From positions 12,371,115 through 12,435,114 of the forward strand of contig CM026424.1 in assembly GCA_014871385.1 (NCBI GenBank): DNA of 64,000 nucleotides, in the 5' to 3' direction. The notes beneath the pieces are model-generated. The model was not told the origin of the DNA, made no database searches, and was given only the letters and a program-made list of their open reading frames with translations. Positions 10,332 to 22,100 of the stretch are shown piece after piece; the first letter of the stretch is position 1; every line of letters starts with the position of its first letter. The position numbers were made by a program, and so were the translations under genes. Origin of the DNA: Ceratodon purpureus. Taxonomy: Eukaryota > Streptophyta > Bryopsida > Pseudoditrichales > Ditrichaceae.

Positions 10332-12164
10332 AAAGTGATCATCACCTTCAATTGTGGTCAACTGAGATCAGTGGGATGTGACCAAAATTATTTCTTTAAA
10401 CTTGAAAAAATTGAAGGCACTAGTTTAGACACTATTGTTTCTAAAAATCATTATGAATTTATAAAGTGAAAAAATCATACATTTGGTTTATGAAGATATT
10501 TTTTTCATCAATAAAGTAATTTTGGCTTCCAAATAGGTTAAATTTAATGGAATTATCATAGTACTATAGAAGGTTTGCTCAAGAATAATTTTAAGAAAAG
10601 AACACACATGAATGTTAAAAAATTATGAGGAGAAAAAATAATTATAGAATGGATTATTTTTTGTGAGTTCTGATTTAATGCGGTTGAAACTCAGATAAGG
10701 GACTGATTTAGTAGTGTTGAGGGTTAGCTTGCTACCATATTGGCAAATACAAAAAAGCCCTAGATGTATATCCTACTTTGCTAAGTTAAATTTTTTGACC
10801 AAATACATTGAAGAAGGTTTGTTGAAGAGTAAATCCTTCTTTAGGAGTTGTAAAAACATGCAAAAAGACGCTGTTCTTTCTTTCATTAAAATTTTATCCA
10901 AAAAAATTACTACCAATTATTGCGCAAATCAACCAACATTTATAAATGTAGCAAGTGCTCAAAGGATCCATGACTGCATCCACACTAATGTCTTAATATT
11001 TAGACTTGATTTTACAAGTTTGTATATATTTTCATACAATGTAAATTATAAAATTTAGTTTTTTTTCATAAACAATCTTTATTGTATGCGTTTTTTAAAT
11101 TTCATTGCAAATACTTTAGAATAAAAAATCTTCTTTAAATTTTCTAATTTTCCTACAATATATTTTTTCAGAACTAGATTTATTACGGTCAATACAACAA
11201 GCATTTATGAAAAGAATACATTAGATTCATAATGGATCATAGAAAGTTGTTAGCATTGAAGGCACCAATGGTTTGTGTGAAATCTAGTTTTTTTTTTATA
11301 ATTTTTTTTTTTTTAAATTTTTTTTTATAAATAAGAAGAACAAACTTCCAATGTTTGTTGAAATATTTTATAATTCATTCTTTGAAACAAAAATTCTACA
11401 AGACATGTGTAAAACCATTTCACTTTGATATGACTCGTAATTTAATAATGAACTATTGACTTATTTTCTATTAACAAATGCTATTTTAATTTCTTCTATA
11501 TTAAAAAAATGAAAGCAATAACATAAAGTACCAAAAAAACGATTAATTGATCTACAAAAATTACTCTACATTTAAAAAAACAACCCATGTTTATAATTAA
11601 AATTCAAAATCATAATCAAATTGTTGAACACAAAATCAAAACCACAATTCAAAGTAATACAATCAAAATTAAAATAGCACAAAACTTGAATAAAGCAATA
11701 AAAAGTACAAATATACATGACTTCAAAAAGACTTTACCTTCAAGTATTATTCCACAATACCAATATACTCCAATATTTCAACAATCAACATTATAAATAG
11801 AAAATAAACACACACAACCAAACGAAGAGTGAAGCATAATCAAATTATGGCGGGATAAAATAAAATTCCAATAGAATTTAAAGATTAATTAAAAATAAAG
11901 AGAATTGTCTATAATAGACTTCAAGACTCTACTCACATATCTTCCACTTCTTGTATTTTGTAGAAACCTTGGCGTTTGCAAATATCACATTTAAATTTTA
12001 TCATCTACATCTTCATAAGAGCATTTACATCCATCATATAATCATCTACAAGACATTAAACATCCAAATATCTTTCAATTGTATACATTTGATTTTCATC
12101 TACATATGTTGTACCTTTTAAAATACAACGTTAATGTTCTATTCAAATTTGTTGATGTGACACT
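10332..12164. other. AT-rich gene-free DNA
   Basis: Very AT-rich with several A and T homopolymers (for example 11286-11324). ORFs such as 10714-11058 (+, starting at a non-ATG codon) and 11587-11796 (+) are Lys/Ile/Asn-rich and look like translated AT-rich sequence. No TIR element was recognised. Confidence 0.6.
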
Positions 12165-12965
12165 TTAAGTTTGCCGTGGTATAGTGGTTTGAGTCGGCTT
12201 GGTAGTATAGGATTTAATTTGTTATTCCTGGCTGATCACAGGACTGGCTTGTGATTTTTTAATTCCTTAGTTTCCCAGCCACCTCGGCTTGGTTGTCTAG
12301 GATTTAATCTATGCTTACTTTTAGACAGCTTTGACACAGGCCTGCAATTAGGACTGAACTCAGACTTCTCTAGAGCTCGTATGAGCTTCATGGGTAGTTT
12401 CTGACTTAATTCGGGAGGTCTTTGACTTTCTGCTGCTCCCCGGTTGGGGGGCGTGACGGCCCTCTGGGCCTTGCCGGTTTTCCCGGTTGTTTCCTGTTTT
12501 CCCGGTTGTTTCCGGTTTTCCCGGTTGTTTCCGGTTGTTACTTCTTTCTTTAAGCCGAACTGGCCTTTTTGGGTATAGTGGTTTGAGTCATGGCACAACG
12601 GTAAGGTGGTTATGAGTTCGAATCCCAATGCCAACGTGGTGTCTACTCTATAGTCCATCCAATTATGGTAAGGGGTCTTGAGACCTCGTTGAATGGGTAC
12701 CCTAAAAGACCTTGGGGGAGATGACATGCCGGTTGTCTTCAAGGCACTTCGTGTGGGTACCCTAAAAGACCTTGGGGGAGATGACATGCCGGTTGTCTTC
12801 AAGGCACTTCGTGTAGAGGCACTTAGTGTAGAAAAGTATTTACCTTCAAAAGGAGGGAGTACCTCTAGATTCATTATCCTTTGTCCAGTGGCCATTGGAT
12901 TAGTGAATAGAATGAATAAACACTATATTCACGTTGGCCCTTCCGGACCGGAGTTCTTCTTGTAA
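12165..12965. repeat. GC-richer repetitive island with tandem blocks and a tRNA-like motif
   Basis: This 0.8-kb block is much GC-richer than both flanks. It contains: (a) GGCTTGGT-led near-repeats at about 12194 and 12284; (b) a C/G/T-rich array of CCCGGTTGTTTCC units at about 12479-12540; (c) TGGCACAACGGT (12591) followed by AGTTCGAATCC (about 12615), like RNA polymerase III A and B boxes but only about 24 bases apart; and (d) a perfect 60-bp tandem duplication. A minus-strand ORF of 219 codons (12236-12895) spans it and includes a 20-residue repeat from (d); it resembles no protein family and is probably incidental. A tRNA-derived SINE or composite repeat is the best guess. Confidence 0.5.
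12695..12814. repeat. Perfect 2 x 60-bp tandem duplication
   Basis: The unit starting GGGTACCCTAAAAGACC and ending CACTTCGTGT occurs twice without a mismatch and without a spacer. A shorter derivative (AGGCACTTAGTGTAG) follows. No divergence suggests a recent event. The 60-base length keeps frame in all readings. Confidence 0.95.
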
Positions 12966-13480
12966 TAGTGTAATATTCTTTGAATCAATATTATAATACA
13001 ATGAATTATTTCAATGGACAATTAAAGAAATATGATATCTAGTTTCATATATTAAATAGATATTTTCTAAGATAATTCAAACACAATATTATTAATCTCT
13101 ATAAAATTTAGATAATTAACCCTCATTTTGATATACTAACACTATACCTAAAACAATCTTATGGCATGTTTTTTGTCATAGAACAAATGTATTGTAAATG
13201 TAAAAAAATTCATCGTTTACTAAAGAGAATGCTGATTTTTTAAAGTTTGATTTATAAAAACATCAACATCAAAACAAATATATAAAATTAAAAAAAAAAC
13301 AATGCACAATGTATATTATAATACATTTCATAATCTTTCAAAAACAAACAAAATCAAGATATTCATAAAATAATAGTATGTTTATAGTTATTGACTATTA
13401 ACAAAACATATACAAAAAGAAACCAGGTTTCAAATTGAGAAGTATTATTTTAAAAAAATCAAAGTTATTGATTTTATATA

Positions 13481-13777
13481 CACATTGTTGCTCTTTCAAT
13501 GGTTTGCTCGTTGTTTCTTTATTCACCAAAAGTTGTTAATTACAAACCAACTACCAACTTACTTGAGGTTATAGTTTGGAAATGAAACCATTCTATTCTA
13601 TCTCCTATAATCACAAGCCTTCTATAGAAGATTATAAATCAATTAAAACCACAACATCAAGAGACCTTAAAGACCCATGTAGAAAATTTTAATTTAAACT
13701 AAGAAACAACACAAAAACAAAGATGTTGTGCAACTAATTTTGCACAAGTGTTGATGAGGAGTACCATGCAATTGTTG
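13481..13777 (+). repeat. Long direct repeat, left copy (partner 17221-17510)
   Basis: About 295 bases align with 17221-17510 in the same orientation, with scattered substitutions and small indels. Shared blocks include CACAATCACAAGCC-type, ACCACAACATCAAGAGACC and GTTTCTTTATTC/GTTTCTTCATGTG. The two copies bracket the TTGT-flanked element and the foldback element. No ORF is shared. This could be an old segmental duplication or the flanks of a composite element. Confidence 0.8.
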
Positions 13778-13914
13778 TTTCTTAGGAGATGATGTTGCTC
13801 CCTTTGCATGAGACTAGAAGAGGGCTACAAGCAACTGTCGTCTCTTAAGGGATGAAATTCATTGCTCAAAAAAGTAATTTTATGATTATTAACTATTAAT
13901 ACCTCTATAATTGT

Positions 13915-14654
13915 GGGGGGAAGCATGATAAAGTGTACAACAAAGTGACCGATGTGACCAAATGGAAGTGATTATGAAGTGTGCTGTTTTTCAAAGCTCA
14001 AATCTGATTTTGAGCATTTTGGTGTGGTTTTTGAGTGTTTTAGTCACTTTTTAAGGTGTCACAAGGTATCTTATATACATCTTCGGGAAGAAAAGATCTT
14101 CAATTGAAACTTAATTTGACCACTAGTTCTAAATCATGAAAATGAACTTTTTAAATGTCTTCATTTCTTCATTTGGGGCCCTCTATTGACTTTAGAGGAT
14201 GTTTTTTCCAATTTAAAAAACAATGCTCGGTGAAGAAAAAGTGACAAAAAGTATCGCGGAAGTGATCCTATTAAAAAACATCCTTGCGATACTTTTGGAA
14301 CCCTAAATCAAACAATGAGTATATGAATTGCCTATTTCAGAATACCTCTTAAACATCCAGAGAGCTCCACTTCATCAAAAGTGGTTTTTAGATAGTTTTT
14401 GATTCTTTTATAGCCACTTTTTCAAATATCTGCATCCACTTTGCTTGGGTTTGAAGCCCTCATACAATAACTTTAAAGTGTCTACTTAGCACGAAACTTT
14501 TCCGAGTTGTACAAAAACAAGTTGAGAATCTATATTAGCAAAAAAAATTGACTTCAATTACATCTTTCCATCACTTTTGTGCAATTTTTGCAAAAGGGCT
14601 GAAATTGACAAATAGATAAGCACTTTTTCTGTACACTTTATCATGCTTCCCTCC
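13915..14654. mobile_element. 740-bp non-autonomous DNA element with about 33-bp TIRs
   Basis: The left end (13915-13947) and right end (14621-14654) are inverted copies sharing GGGAAGCATGATAAAGTG plus TACA and an AAAGTG block. Direct TTGT flanks both sides (13911-13914 and 14655-14658), a possible 4-bp target duplication. The interior contains no transposase. The G-rich end is not one of the standard plant superfamily termini, so the class is unassigned. Confidence 0.75.
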
Positions 14655-14888
14655 TTGTTAACTTTGATCCACTTCCGAGGGTTAACATTTATAGAGGGTA
14701 GATTGTAGTGTACATTTTGGTAAGTTTCATATATAGTGGCGTCATTGAATCAGGCATTGAGCATTTATGAGGAGGACAAATTGCACAACATTGTTATTAA
14801 GTTGGATTAATCAAGTGATGATAGATAAAAAACACCAGCATAAAAAAAAATTCAATGCGGGTGTAGAACAAAACAAGGAAGCTCATAT

Positions 14889-15116
14889 TTGATTAAACAA
14901 TGCAATGTCTTTCATTACATTGTTACGTACCACATTGTCTTTTGTTATTTTATTGAAGAATGCATTGTCTTTCATCAATTTGATAAATACTACACTGTCT
15001 TTCACAATTTTATGTTTACTGCATTGTCTTTCATCCTTTTAAAAATACCACATTATCTTTCGCATTTTCATGAATACCACAATGACTTTCAACAAGCCGG
15101 TTATGTTAACACTTGA
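14889..15116 (+). repeat. 30-bp tandem array, plus orientation (first of three)
   Basis: About seven degenerate units of roughly 30 bases, each built around TACCACATTGTCTTTCA followed by a T-rich half. Because the period is a multiple of 3, an ORF of 75 codons with a 10-residue period runs through it. The same unit forms both arms of the foldback element to the right. Confidence 0.85.
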
Positions 15117-15363
15117 TTGTCAAAAACTCTCAATCTCGAGTACGGCTCATGTCGAACTAACCATGTCAACTTTTATCACGAAATGACAGCAGAATGAGAT
15201 AAGTGGTGTGCTCGTGGAAACCTAGATAGAAAAAAAGACTTTAGGAGACAATGGGCGGAGCTCCTACCTTGTTTACAATATAATACCATGGAGTCAGGTC
15301 AAATTTGTCGTTGCAGTATCTTTAATACCATGTGGACAGTGGATCATACATCATGGTCAATTG

Positions 15364-15639
15364 CTAGTCTAACTTCTGCAGACGTGCTCCTAGTTCTGCC
15401 ATCTGCTGTTTTTCCACGTCCCCCTCGCAAGCTCCCTTGCTCTTATAGTACTTTGTGACGTCCACACGGAGAGCAAGTTCCCACGTCATTTCTTCGTGTT
15501 TTTTTTCTAGCTTTTGGAGTGACGCCCTATTCACCGAAAGCTCTTCAACTAACGCTGGTAACTCAGGAGTGTTCTCTTCCAGTTTCTCTACATAGTCGTG
15601 CAGAAATTCCTCAACGATGCCCTCGCACTCTGCCCACAT
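15364..15639 (-). CDS. Coiled-coil protein fragment, probably a captured exon
   Basis: A 91-codon ATG ORF in a locally GC-rich stretch. The peptide (MWAECEGIVEEFLHDYVEKL...) is rich in Glu, Lys and Leu, with heptad-like spacing from about residue 10 to 60 and again near the C-terminus. It therefore looks like real coding sequence unlike the AT-rich ORFs around it. It lies between a plus-oriented array (14889-15116) and an inverted array (15847-16200). I do not recognise the family. It may be a gene piece carried by the foldback element or an exon of a decayed transposon gene. Confidence 0.35.
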   Translation of the reverse strand: MWAECEGIVEEFLHDYVEKLEENTPELPALVEELSVNRASLQKLEKKHEEMTWELALRVDVTKYYKSKGACEGDVEKQQMAELGARLQKLD

Positions 15640-15649
15640 AATGAATTCG

Positions 15650-15840
15650 CCTAGATGGCCATTTCACATCGGTGAACTGCAATAAATCATTAGAACATAT
15701 TACTCCGGGCACTTTACGCTATTGTCGCACCATGCTTTTGCTCCAACACCTAGACTTGTCAAGCTTGTTCTCTACGACATGGCTTTCAAGATGTGGAAGG
15801 CTCTCCATGTTGACAAAGATTGGAGATGCACGTAGTGAGT
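15650..15840 (+). pseudogene. Decayed coding fragment, copy 1
   Basis: One plus frame reads RTYYSGHFTLLSHHAFAPTP then RLVKLVLYDMAFKMWKALHV and DKDWRCT, with an in-frame stop just before RTYYSG. A diverged copy of the same exon lies at about 16420-16640. The conserved reading suggests an originally coding exon, now broken. Family not recognised. Confidence 0.5.
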
Positions 15841-15846
15841 ACTACA

Positions 15847-17240
15847 CATTGAAAGAGTGACAATGTGATATTAATTGCAATAGTAAAAGACATCATAATG
15901 TTTAGTAGAATATTAAAAAAGTGCATATTGTTTAGTAAAATATTGAGAGACAACATATTCTTCAGTAGAATATTGAGAGAGAGTGAAAAACAATGTGATA
16001 TTCATAAATCTGTGAAAGAGAGTATCATTATTTAATAAATTGGTGAAAACTTATGTGATATATATCAAAATGGTGAAATACAATGTAGTATTTATTAAAA
16101 TGGTGAAAGAGCGTGTGGTATTCATAAAACTGTGAAAGACATTGTGGTATATATGAAATTGGTAAAAGACAATGCGTTCTTCAATAAAGTATTGAAAAAC
16201 AAATAAATTAGAGACAAATTTTGGTCTATGCACATTTGTCGCCATTATGCTTCTTAGCATATCACTCATCAACCTAAGGTGCCTCTTTGTGTGACGTTAC
16301 CTTTAATGTCACTAAGAGAGTCCTTCATGTAGTAGAGTTCGACCACATTATTCAGAATTAGCGTGAAGTGCATCAAATGCCGAGTGATATACTTGCATGT
16401 TTTCTTGTCACACAAGCCGGATGGCCATTTCACACCCGTGAACTACAAAAAATCATTAGAACATATTACTCCGGGCACTATATGCTGGTGTGGCACCATG
16501 CTTTTGATCCAACACCTAGACTTGTCAAGCTTGTGCTCTACAACATGGCTTTCAAGCTTGTCAGGCTTGTGCGTGCAACATGGCTTTCAAGACATTGGAG
16601 GTTCTCTATGTTGATAAAGATTGGAGTTGCACGTACTTAGTGGCTTCCATTTTAATTGCTAATCTCTACATTTAGTTCAAGGTACTGAATCCAAAAAGTG
16701 AGTGATATGCCCAAAAGCACAATGGCGACGAATGTGCATTGACCAAAATTTGTCTTTCATTATTTTATTGGAGAATGCACTGTCTTTCATCAATTTGATA
16801 AATACCATAGTATCTTTCCTAGTTTTATGAATACCACATTGTCTTTCACCATTTTGATAAATATCACATCCTCTTTCACTATTTTGATAAATACTACACT
16901 GCCTTTCATTGTTTTTAGAAATACCACACTGTCTTTCATTGTTTTAAGAAATATAACATTGTCTTTTACCATTTTGATATATATCACACTATCTTTCTTC
17001 AATTTATTTAATACGACACTCTCTTTTACAATTTTATAAATACCACACTGTCTTTCACCATTTTGATAAATATCACACTATCATTCATTGTTTTTAGAAA
17101 TACTGCACTGTCTTTCACTCTTTTATGAAATACCACTCTTTATCAATATTCTACTAAACATATGTTGTCTCTCAATATTCTACTAAATAATATGTTGTCT
17201 TTTATTATTGCAATCATTATCACATTGTCACTCTTTCAAC
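15847..17240. mobile_element. Foldback-type element: inverted arms of 30-bp tandem repeats
   Basis: The left arm (15847-16268) and right arm (16699-17240) are inverted copies. The outer ends match (TTGAAAGAGTGACAATGTG against its complement at 17221-17237), as do the TTTAGTAGAATATTGAGAG blocks. The inner ends match too (GACAAATTTTGGTC and CGCCATTATGC on the left, their complements on the right). Between them both arms are tandem 30-bp units (ATGGTGAAAGACAATGTGG and its complement). The loop (16269-16698) carries a broken coding fragment. Long inverted repeats built of short tandem units are the hallmark of foldback transposons. No transposase is visible. Confidence 0.8.
16420..16640 (+). pseudogene. 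Decayed coding fragment, copy 2, in the foldback loop
   Basis: The reading PFHTRELQKIIRTYYSGHYM then LVWHHAFDPTPRLVKLVLYN and MAFK is open here, whereas copy 1 (15650-15840) has a stop in the first part. After MAFK this copy carries an extra small duplication (AAGCTTGT-type repeat near 16530-16570) that disrupts the end found in copy 1. Host gene family not recognised. Confidence 0.5.
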
Positions 17241-17510
17241 CGTTTGCTCAATGTTTCTTCATGTGCCAAAAGTTTTTGATTACAAATAGTAACTTACGAG
17301 AGGTTATGGTTTGAAAATGAAACCATTTTATCTTATCTTGTACAATCACAAGCCTTCTCTAAGAGATTGTAAGTCAAACAAAACCACAACATCAAGAGAC
17401 CTTAAAAAGCACTATAGAAATAGAAAAAATTGTCCTAAACTAAGAAACAATAAGGAAATAAAGATGTGCAACTTATTTTGGACAAGTATTGAAGATGAGT
17501 ATGATTGTTG
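17221..17510 (+). repeat. Long direct repeat, right copy (partner 13481-13777)
   Basis: Same blocks as 13481-13777 in the same order. Its first bases (CACATTGTCACTCTTTCAA) are also the outer tip of the foldback right arm, so the duplication junction and the element boundary overlap. Confidence 0.8.
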
Positions 17511-18412
17511 TAAAGAGACTTTTTTGAATCAAATCATTTACAAATTTCTTAACCTTAAACATTCTGTAGTGAAGTGATTGAGTATTAATATAAAAAAACT
17601 CTTTTCAGAAAGTTTAATGATAATAATATTTTTGATAAACTTAGCAACCAAAATGTTCAAGGAAGTCGATCTTTGTAAATTGTCACCATGTCATTCAATA
17701 ATAAATATTACATTTGTAGACCTAATTTTTTTACATTCAATCTTAGTGAGTTAATAATTTAATTTAGAATGCTTGAAAATAATAGAAGAATGGGAATTAT
17801 AACAAATATAGACCATCCAACCATTTGTGTGTAATCTATGAATTATGATGTACAACTTTGACTTTTTATTAAGTTTAACTTTTTCTTTCTTATTATATTT
17901 TAGAACAGATCTTTATATTTTTTGCACATGTACACAAAAACACAAATTTATACATTTGAGAGACAAGAATGGAAATAGAGTAATTGTAAAGTTAAATTAA
18001 AAAAATTCTTTCCTTTTTATATTGAAAAAAATAAATTAACATGGATTAAAATATTGTTACCCCATAAAAATCTTATTCTATATATATTATTTTTTTCCAA
18101 AAATAATTAAAATTTTATAAAGAGAGAAATGGAATAAATTAAATTTTGTAATTTGTTTTTGCTAATTTTGAGCCATTGAAGGTCAATTCTACTTATTTTT
18201 AACAAAAAAAATCAAGAAATTCATTTTTGGATAGACAAACCTTACTTTTATAATAGTCATTAACATATCCATTTAGCAAATGGCAATTCTACGATGATGC
18301 TACAATATAGGTGATAATCAAACTTGTAATGTCAACTTACACTTACCTGTGGCACAATTTTTCTAAGAGATAATATCAAAGCTATTAATTGCTATGACAA
18401 TCTAGAAATTAG
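17511..18412. other. AT-rich gene-free DNA
   Basis: Strongly AT-rich, no ORF over 60 codons apart from the end of a Lys/Asn-rich one, no TIR pair recognised. Confidence 0.6.
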
Positions 18413-19173
18413 AATCTCGGGTAGATCACTTGGTGCATTTTAAAAACGACGTGCGGCATAATATAGGGAGGATTAAATACTTTTGACATAAAAATTATAA
18501 AAGAATTTCAAATAATGAAGGGGCCATTAAATTTAGACAATTCCATTATAAGTAAGTTAGATGGGCATTAAACATGGGCCATTATTTTTTTGTAAAAATA
18601 AAATAGGGACTCAGGATAAGGATCCTAGATGTTATTATTAGTATGCTGTGTAAATGGGTCTAGGATTGACAAGAATGGTTGAAATTTGGAATTTCAGTTT
18701 GCCTAAAAATGGATGAAAATGCAGAAGGTTACAACGTGTATGTTCTGCCTTGCGTTTGAGTTTCTGTTCGTAGCATTTGTGTTTTGCACTAAAATGGTAT
18801 ACATCTGTGTTTGTAGGTTTAATACCCTGATGTACTTGTCTCTGCTGTGATTGTTTTCTTCAGAGATTATGTTATTTGTTTAGGCAACATTTTTTTATAT
18901 GAAGTAGTACAGTTCTACAGAATGCACTACTTGATCAAAAAGTATATAGTTAGAAAATTAAATTTCATTACTTATAAGGAATATAGACTGCATTTAATTG
19001 CAGTGGCTTAAAAAATATAAGTAATGATAGGGTGCAAAAAAATAGGCCATCTTTGAAAATTAAGTAATTATAGGGGACATTTAATTCATGCCTTGGAGGT
19101 AAATAGCCCCCAAACAAATACCCTTAGCCGCACGTGGTGCACAAAAACACTATATAGTGATCTACCCGAGATT
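18413..19173. mobile_element. 761-bp element with perfect 18-bp TIRs
   Basis: AATCTCGGGTAGATCACT at 18413-18430 is matched exactly by its complement at 19156-19173. A second inverted block, ACGTGCGGC and its complement GCCGCACGT, lies just inside each end. The interior is AT-rich without a transposase. No clear target duplication flanks it, so the superfamily is not assigned. Confidence 0.75.
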
Positions 19174-22100
19174 GGAATGTGTATTAAATCCCTGCAAATT
19201 CACATGACTTTAGAGACTATTGTACTCTTTTAAAATCTCAAAATATGATGTTGTATAGAGATGTAGTCCATGGACCAAGCTCAAGCTCCAAGCTATGCTT
19301 CAATTCCATGCTGTCATCCTCCCTCATACCCCCTACTCTACGAATTTGTCTAGTGAAATCTTCTCCATACTACCTAAAAAGTCAAGCTCAACCCATGTTT
19401 TGAAAGTTTTGAGCTCAAAAACTAGTAGACTATTAATTAATCTATTGAAAGTCTAGAACAACACCCTATTTATAGACTTGACAACTCTGGCATTTTTATT
19501 TTATACGTTAAAAATTGAGTATTTTTGGTACTTTGCAAAAAACTATAATACATTTTCTTATACTCTTTTGTTCCATAAATTCCCACTCTTTTCCCCCTAA
19601 TATTTTACTTATTTAAGGAATCCTTTTGAAAGAGTAAAAAATATAAAACACCTGAAAGCCTCCCTTACTATCAGTATACAAAACGTGAACCTCAGACTGA
19701 GTCATGTGCTAGATAGTCAAACTTGCTAATCGTGATAGATGTGTGTGAAAATGTGATGTAGCACCTCAATGTTGATTTCTCTGATATTATGGTACTGGTC
19801 CTCCACACAATGCAGATTTTTTTGTTGAAATGAAATACTTAGACTTCATCGGGTACAGCTCCGCTCCTGCACATAACAACAATGTCTTAGATTCTGCACT
19901 ATCCTCTACTAGATAATCCGTTAGCCTGCAGGTGAAAGTCCAGGCTAGCCAACAAGACCCAAAGACTATTCTCATCTTAGTCTTAGTGCCAGGACAGGAA
20001 CGTCAACAGCATCTCTGCCAAGTTATAATCTCTACACTTAGCATATTTTTAGTCAGTGATGGGGTCAGTGCACTGCCAGCACTTGATCAACATCAGGTGT
20101 TCGCTGTCTTGTAACTCAGAACTAGAATCTGGTCCTCACGGGCAACGCACCACTACTGATTTTCATTTGGTAAAACAAATTGTTAAAAAACTGATAGTTT
20201 CACACTTTGTATTGTATGGATACCTTGGTAAGTACTTAAGTACACAGTGGGCTGGAGTACCCTTTCACATGTTTCCTGTTCTCGTTTCGCTGTAAGTCAA
20301 CTAATTATGAATCTACACTTTTTGGTGATGATATAGCTGTGCTCTCTCTCACTACGTAATGATGTTCTCTAAGTTATGCACTGCACCTACCGACAGAGTG
20401 GGGGAGAGGCTAGACGGTGGTTATCACTTGTGCATGCAGTGCTGGATTACCCCTTGTAATGCCTTTCTACCAAACGGCATGAAAATCTCATCTCGAGTGC
20501 TGCCTGCACCGGTGGGACTCAATATTGCCGTAGCAGGGATGGCAGACTCTGCACATGCCAGCAGCAGGTGAACTCAAAAGGTCAATATTGCAGCAGCAGC
20601 AGCTGATCCGTCTCCAAGTCGACCGTGACCACTTCCATTCAAGGTAGATGATGATTTGCACTAGCAGATTCACCAAAGAGATAGTTACCAAAGAAATGAC
20701 TGATTCTACCAATCTGGATGGAGATGTCAGTCAGCTCAAGTGGGGTAGAATTGAACATTGTAATTGAGCGTAATCTCTTATAGAATCACTATGTTAATTC
20801 ATATGTTAAAAGAAGGGTTACGCTACTGAGGATTTCACCTGCTGGAGCCAAGTTATTTCACAAATCTGACTTTGGCCATTGCCGAGTAAGGAGCGTTCAA
20901 TGGCTCAATGAGCAGGGTGCCCTTGATGACCTACTAGTTAGTACAATGGTTGATTGTTGCAGGTGATCGTAGAACTTGACCATCCATGCTGTGAATCCCA
21001 GAGCAGGATTGTGGGGATTCAAGAGTATATTTTGATCCTGGGCTTCAAACATCATCTGACCTTCTGGAGGCGCCCAGATATGTCCTGCACACAAATGGTC
21101 TTCAAAGAATCTGGGTGATGTCCTTTTATGGACTGCAGATCACCGTCATAAGGGGAGTTTATTGTGGCCAGGGGCACCCTCAACTAACAAGTCTCAGCTT
21201 CAGATCAACCAAATCCCTTGCTACTTACTGTTCTTTGGTACACATCATACGTACTGACTGTGATGAAACGTCCCGTGAAAGTTTGAAACGTGGACTCGGT
21301 AAAACATTTTAGACGTCCAAACATTAACTGATCTGGACAAGAATGAGTATATACATGTTGTATACTCACCAAAGTACCAAGGGGTGAAGATGCTAGATCA
21401 CAACTGCTGGTGTGTTCGTAGTTTGGTTCTGGTTGTAATATGATGTGTAATTGACCCTCAAATTGAATCGAAGTGATACAAAGTTGACCAGTCCAGAAAC
21501 TTCAGTTCATAGCGCCGTACTTGCTTGTATGGCCTTTCATTGGGTACAGCATAACTTACATGAAGTGTTACAGAATCTTAACAGTGGAATTTTTAATCCT
21601 AACCTTGCGAATCAAAACTTGCTACTGAAAGCACATTAAAGTTGTCGCCCACTATTGAAAAGCCTGTTTCTCGACACGTAAAAAACTGTCGTCGACACGT
21701 CATGTGAGGTAGTATATTCATTTGCGCTAAGAGAAGCAGCTCTGTTCTATCAATCAGCTGTTGATTATCTCATTGACGTTTCCGCAGGAAATGGGAACGA
21801 AGGGCCCCGAAAGAGATGTACTCATTCACTCACTTTAGAATCATGGGGTGAACTGCCAATGTAAATTCTGATCATTGACACCCCTGTCAGTGACCTGATG
21901 TGGACAAAAAGTTAGATGAGGAGACTTTCAAGTGCAGGCCGGCCTGGCAGTGCAGCGGCACCAGAAAGAAATTATCAACTAGATGTAGGTGCCAATTTGC
22001 CAAGAGGGTGGGGAGCTCAACTCGAGAGCTATGCATTAGTCATTCACAGAAAAGACAAAAAATACCAGGTGGGTGCAAGCATAATGGTGTTTTGTTGCAG

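Noticed and set aside
12591..12626. tRNA gene
   Set aside because: A-box and B-box-like motifs are present but about 20 bases too close, and no cloverleaf with an anticodon arm can be drawn; kept only as a tRNA-like remnant.
12236..12895. 219-codon minus ORF with a 20-residue repeat
   Set aside because: It spans tandem and composite repeats; its repeat peptide comes from the 60-bp duplication. No domain, not convincing as a gene.
13117..14687. Another TTAA element (TTAACCCTCA ... GAGGGTTAA)
   Set aside because: Only about 8 bases match beyond TTAA, and it would cut across the direct duplication and contain the TTGT element; chance is likely in AT-rich DNA.
16790..17039. Repeat protein with NTTLSFTILI units on both strands
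   Set aside because: Both strands are open because the tandem unit is 30 bp (a multiple of 3) and AT-rich; it is the foldback arm.
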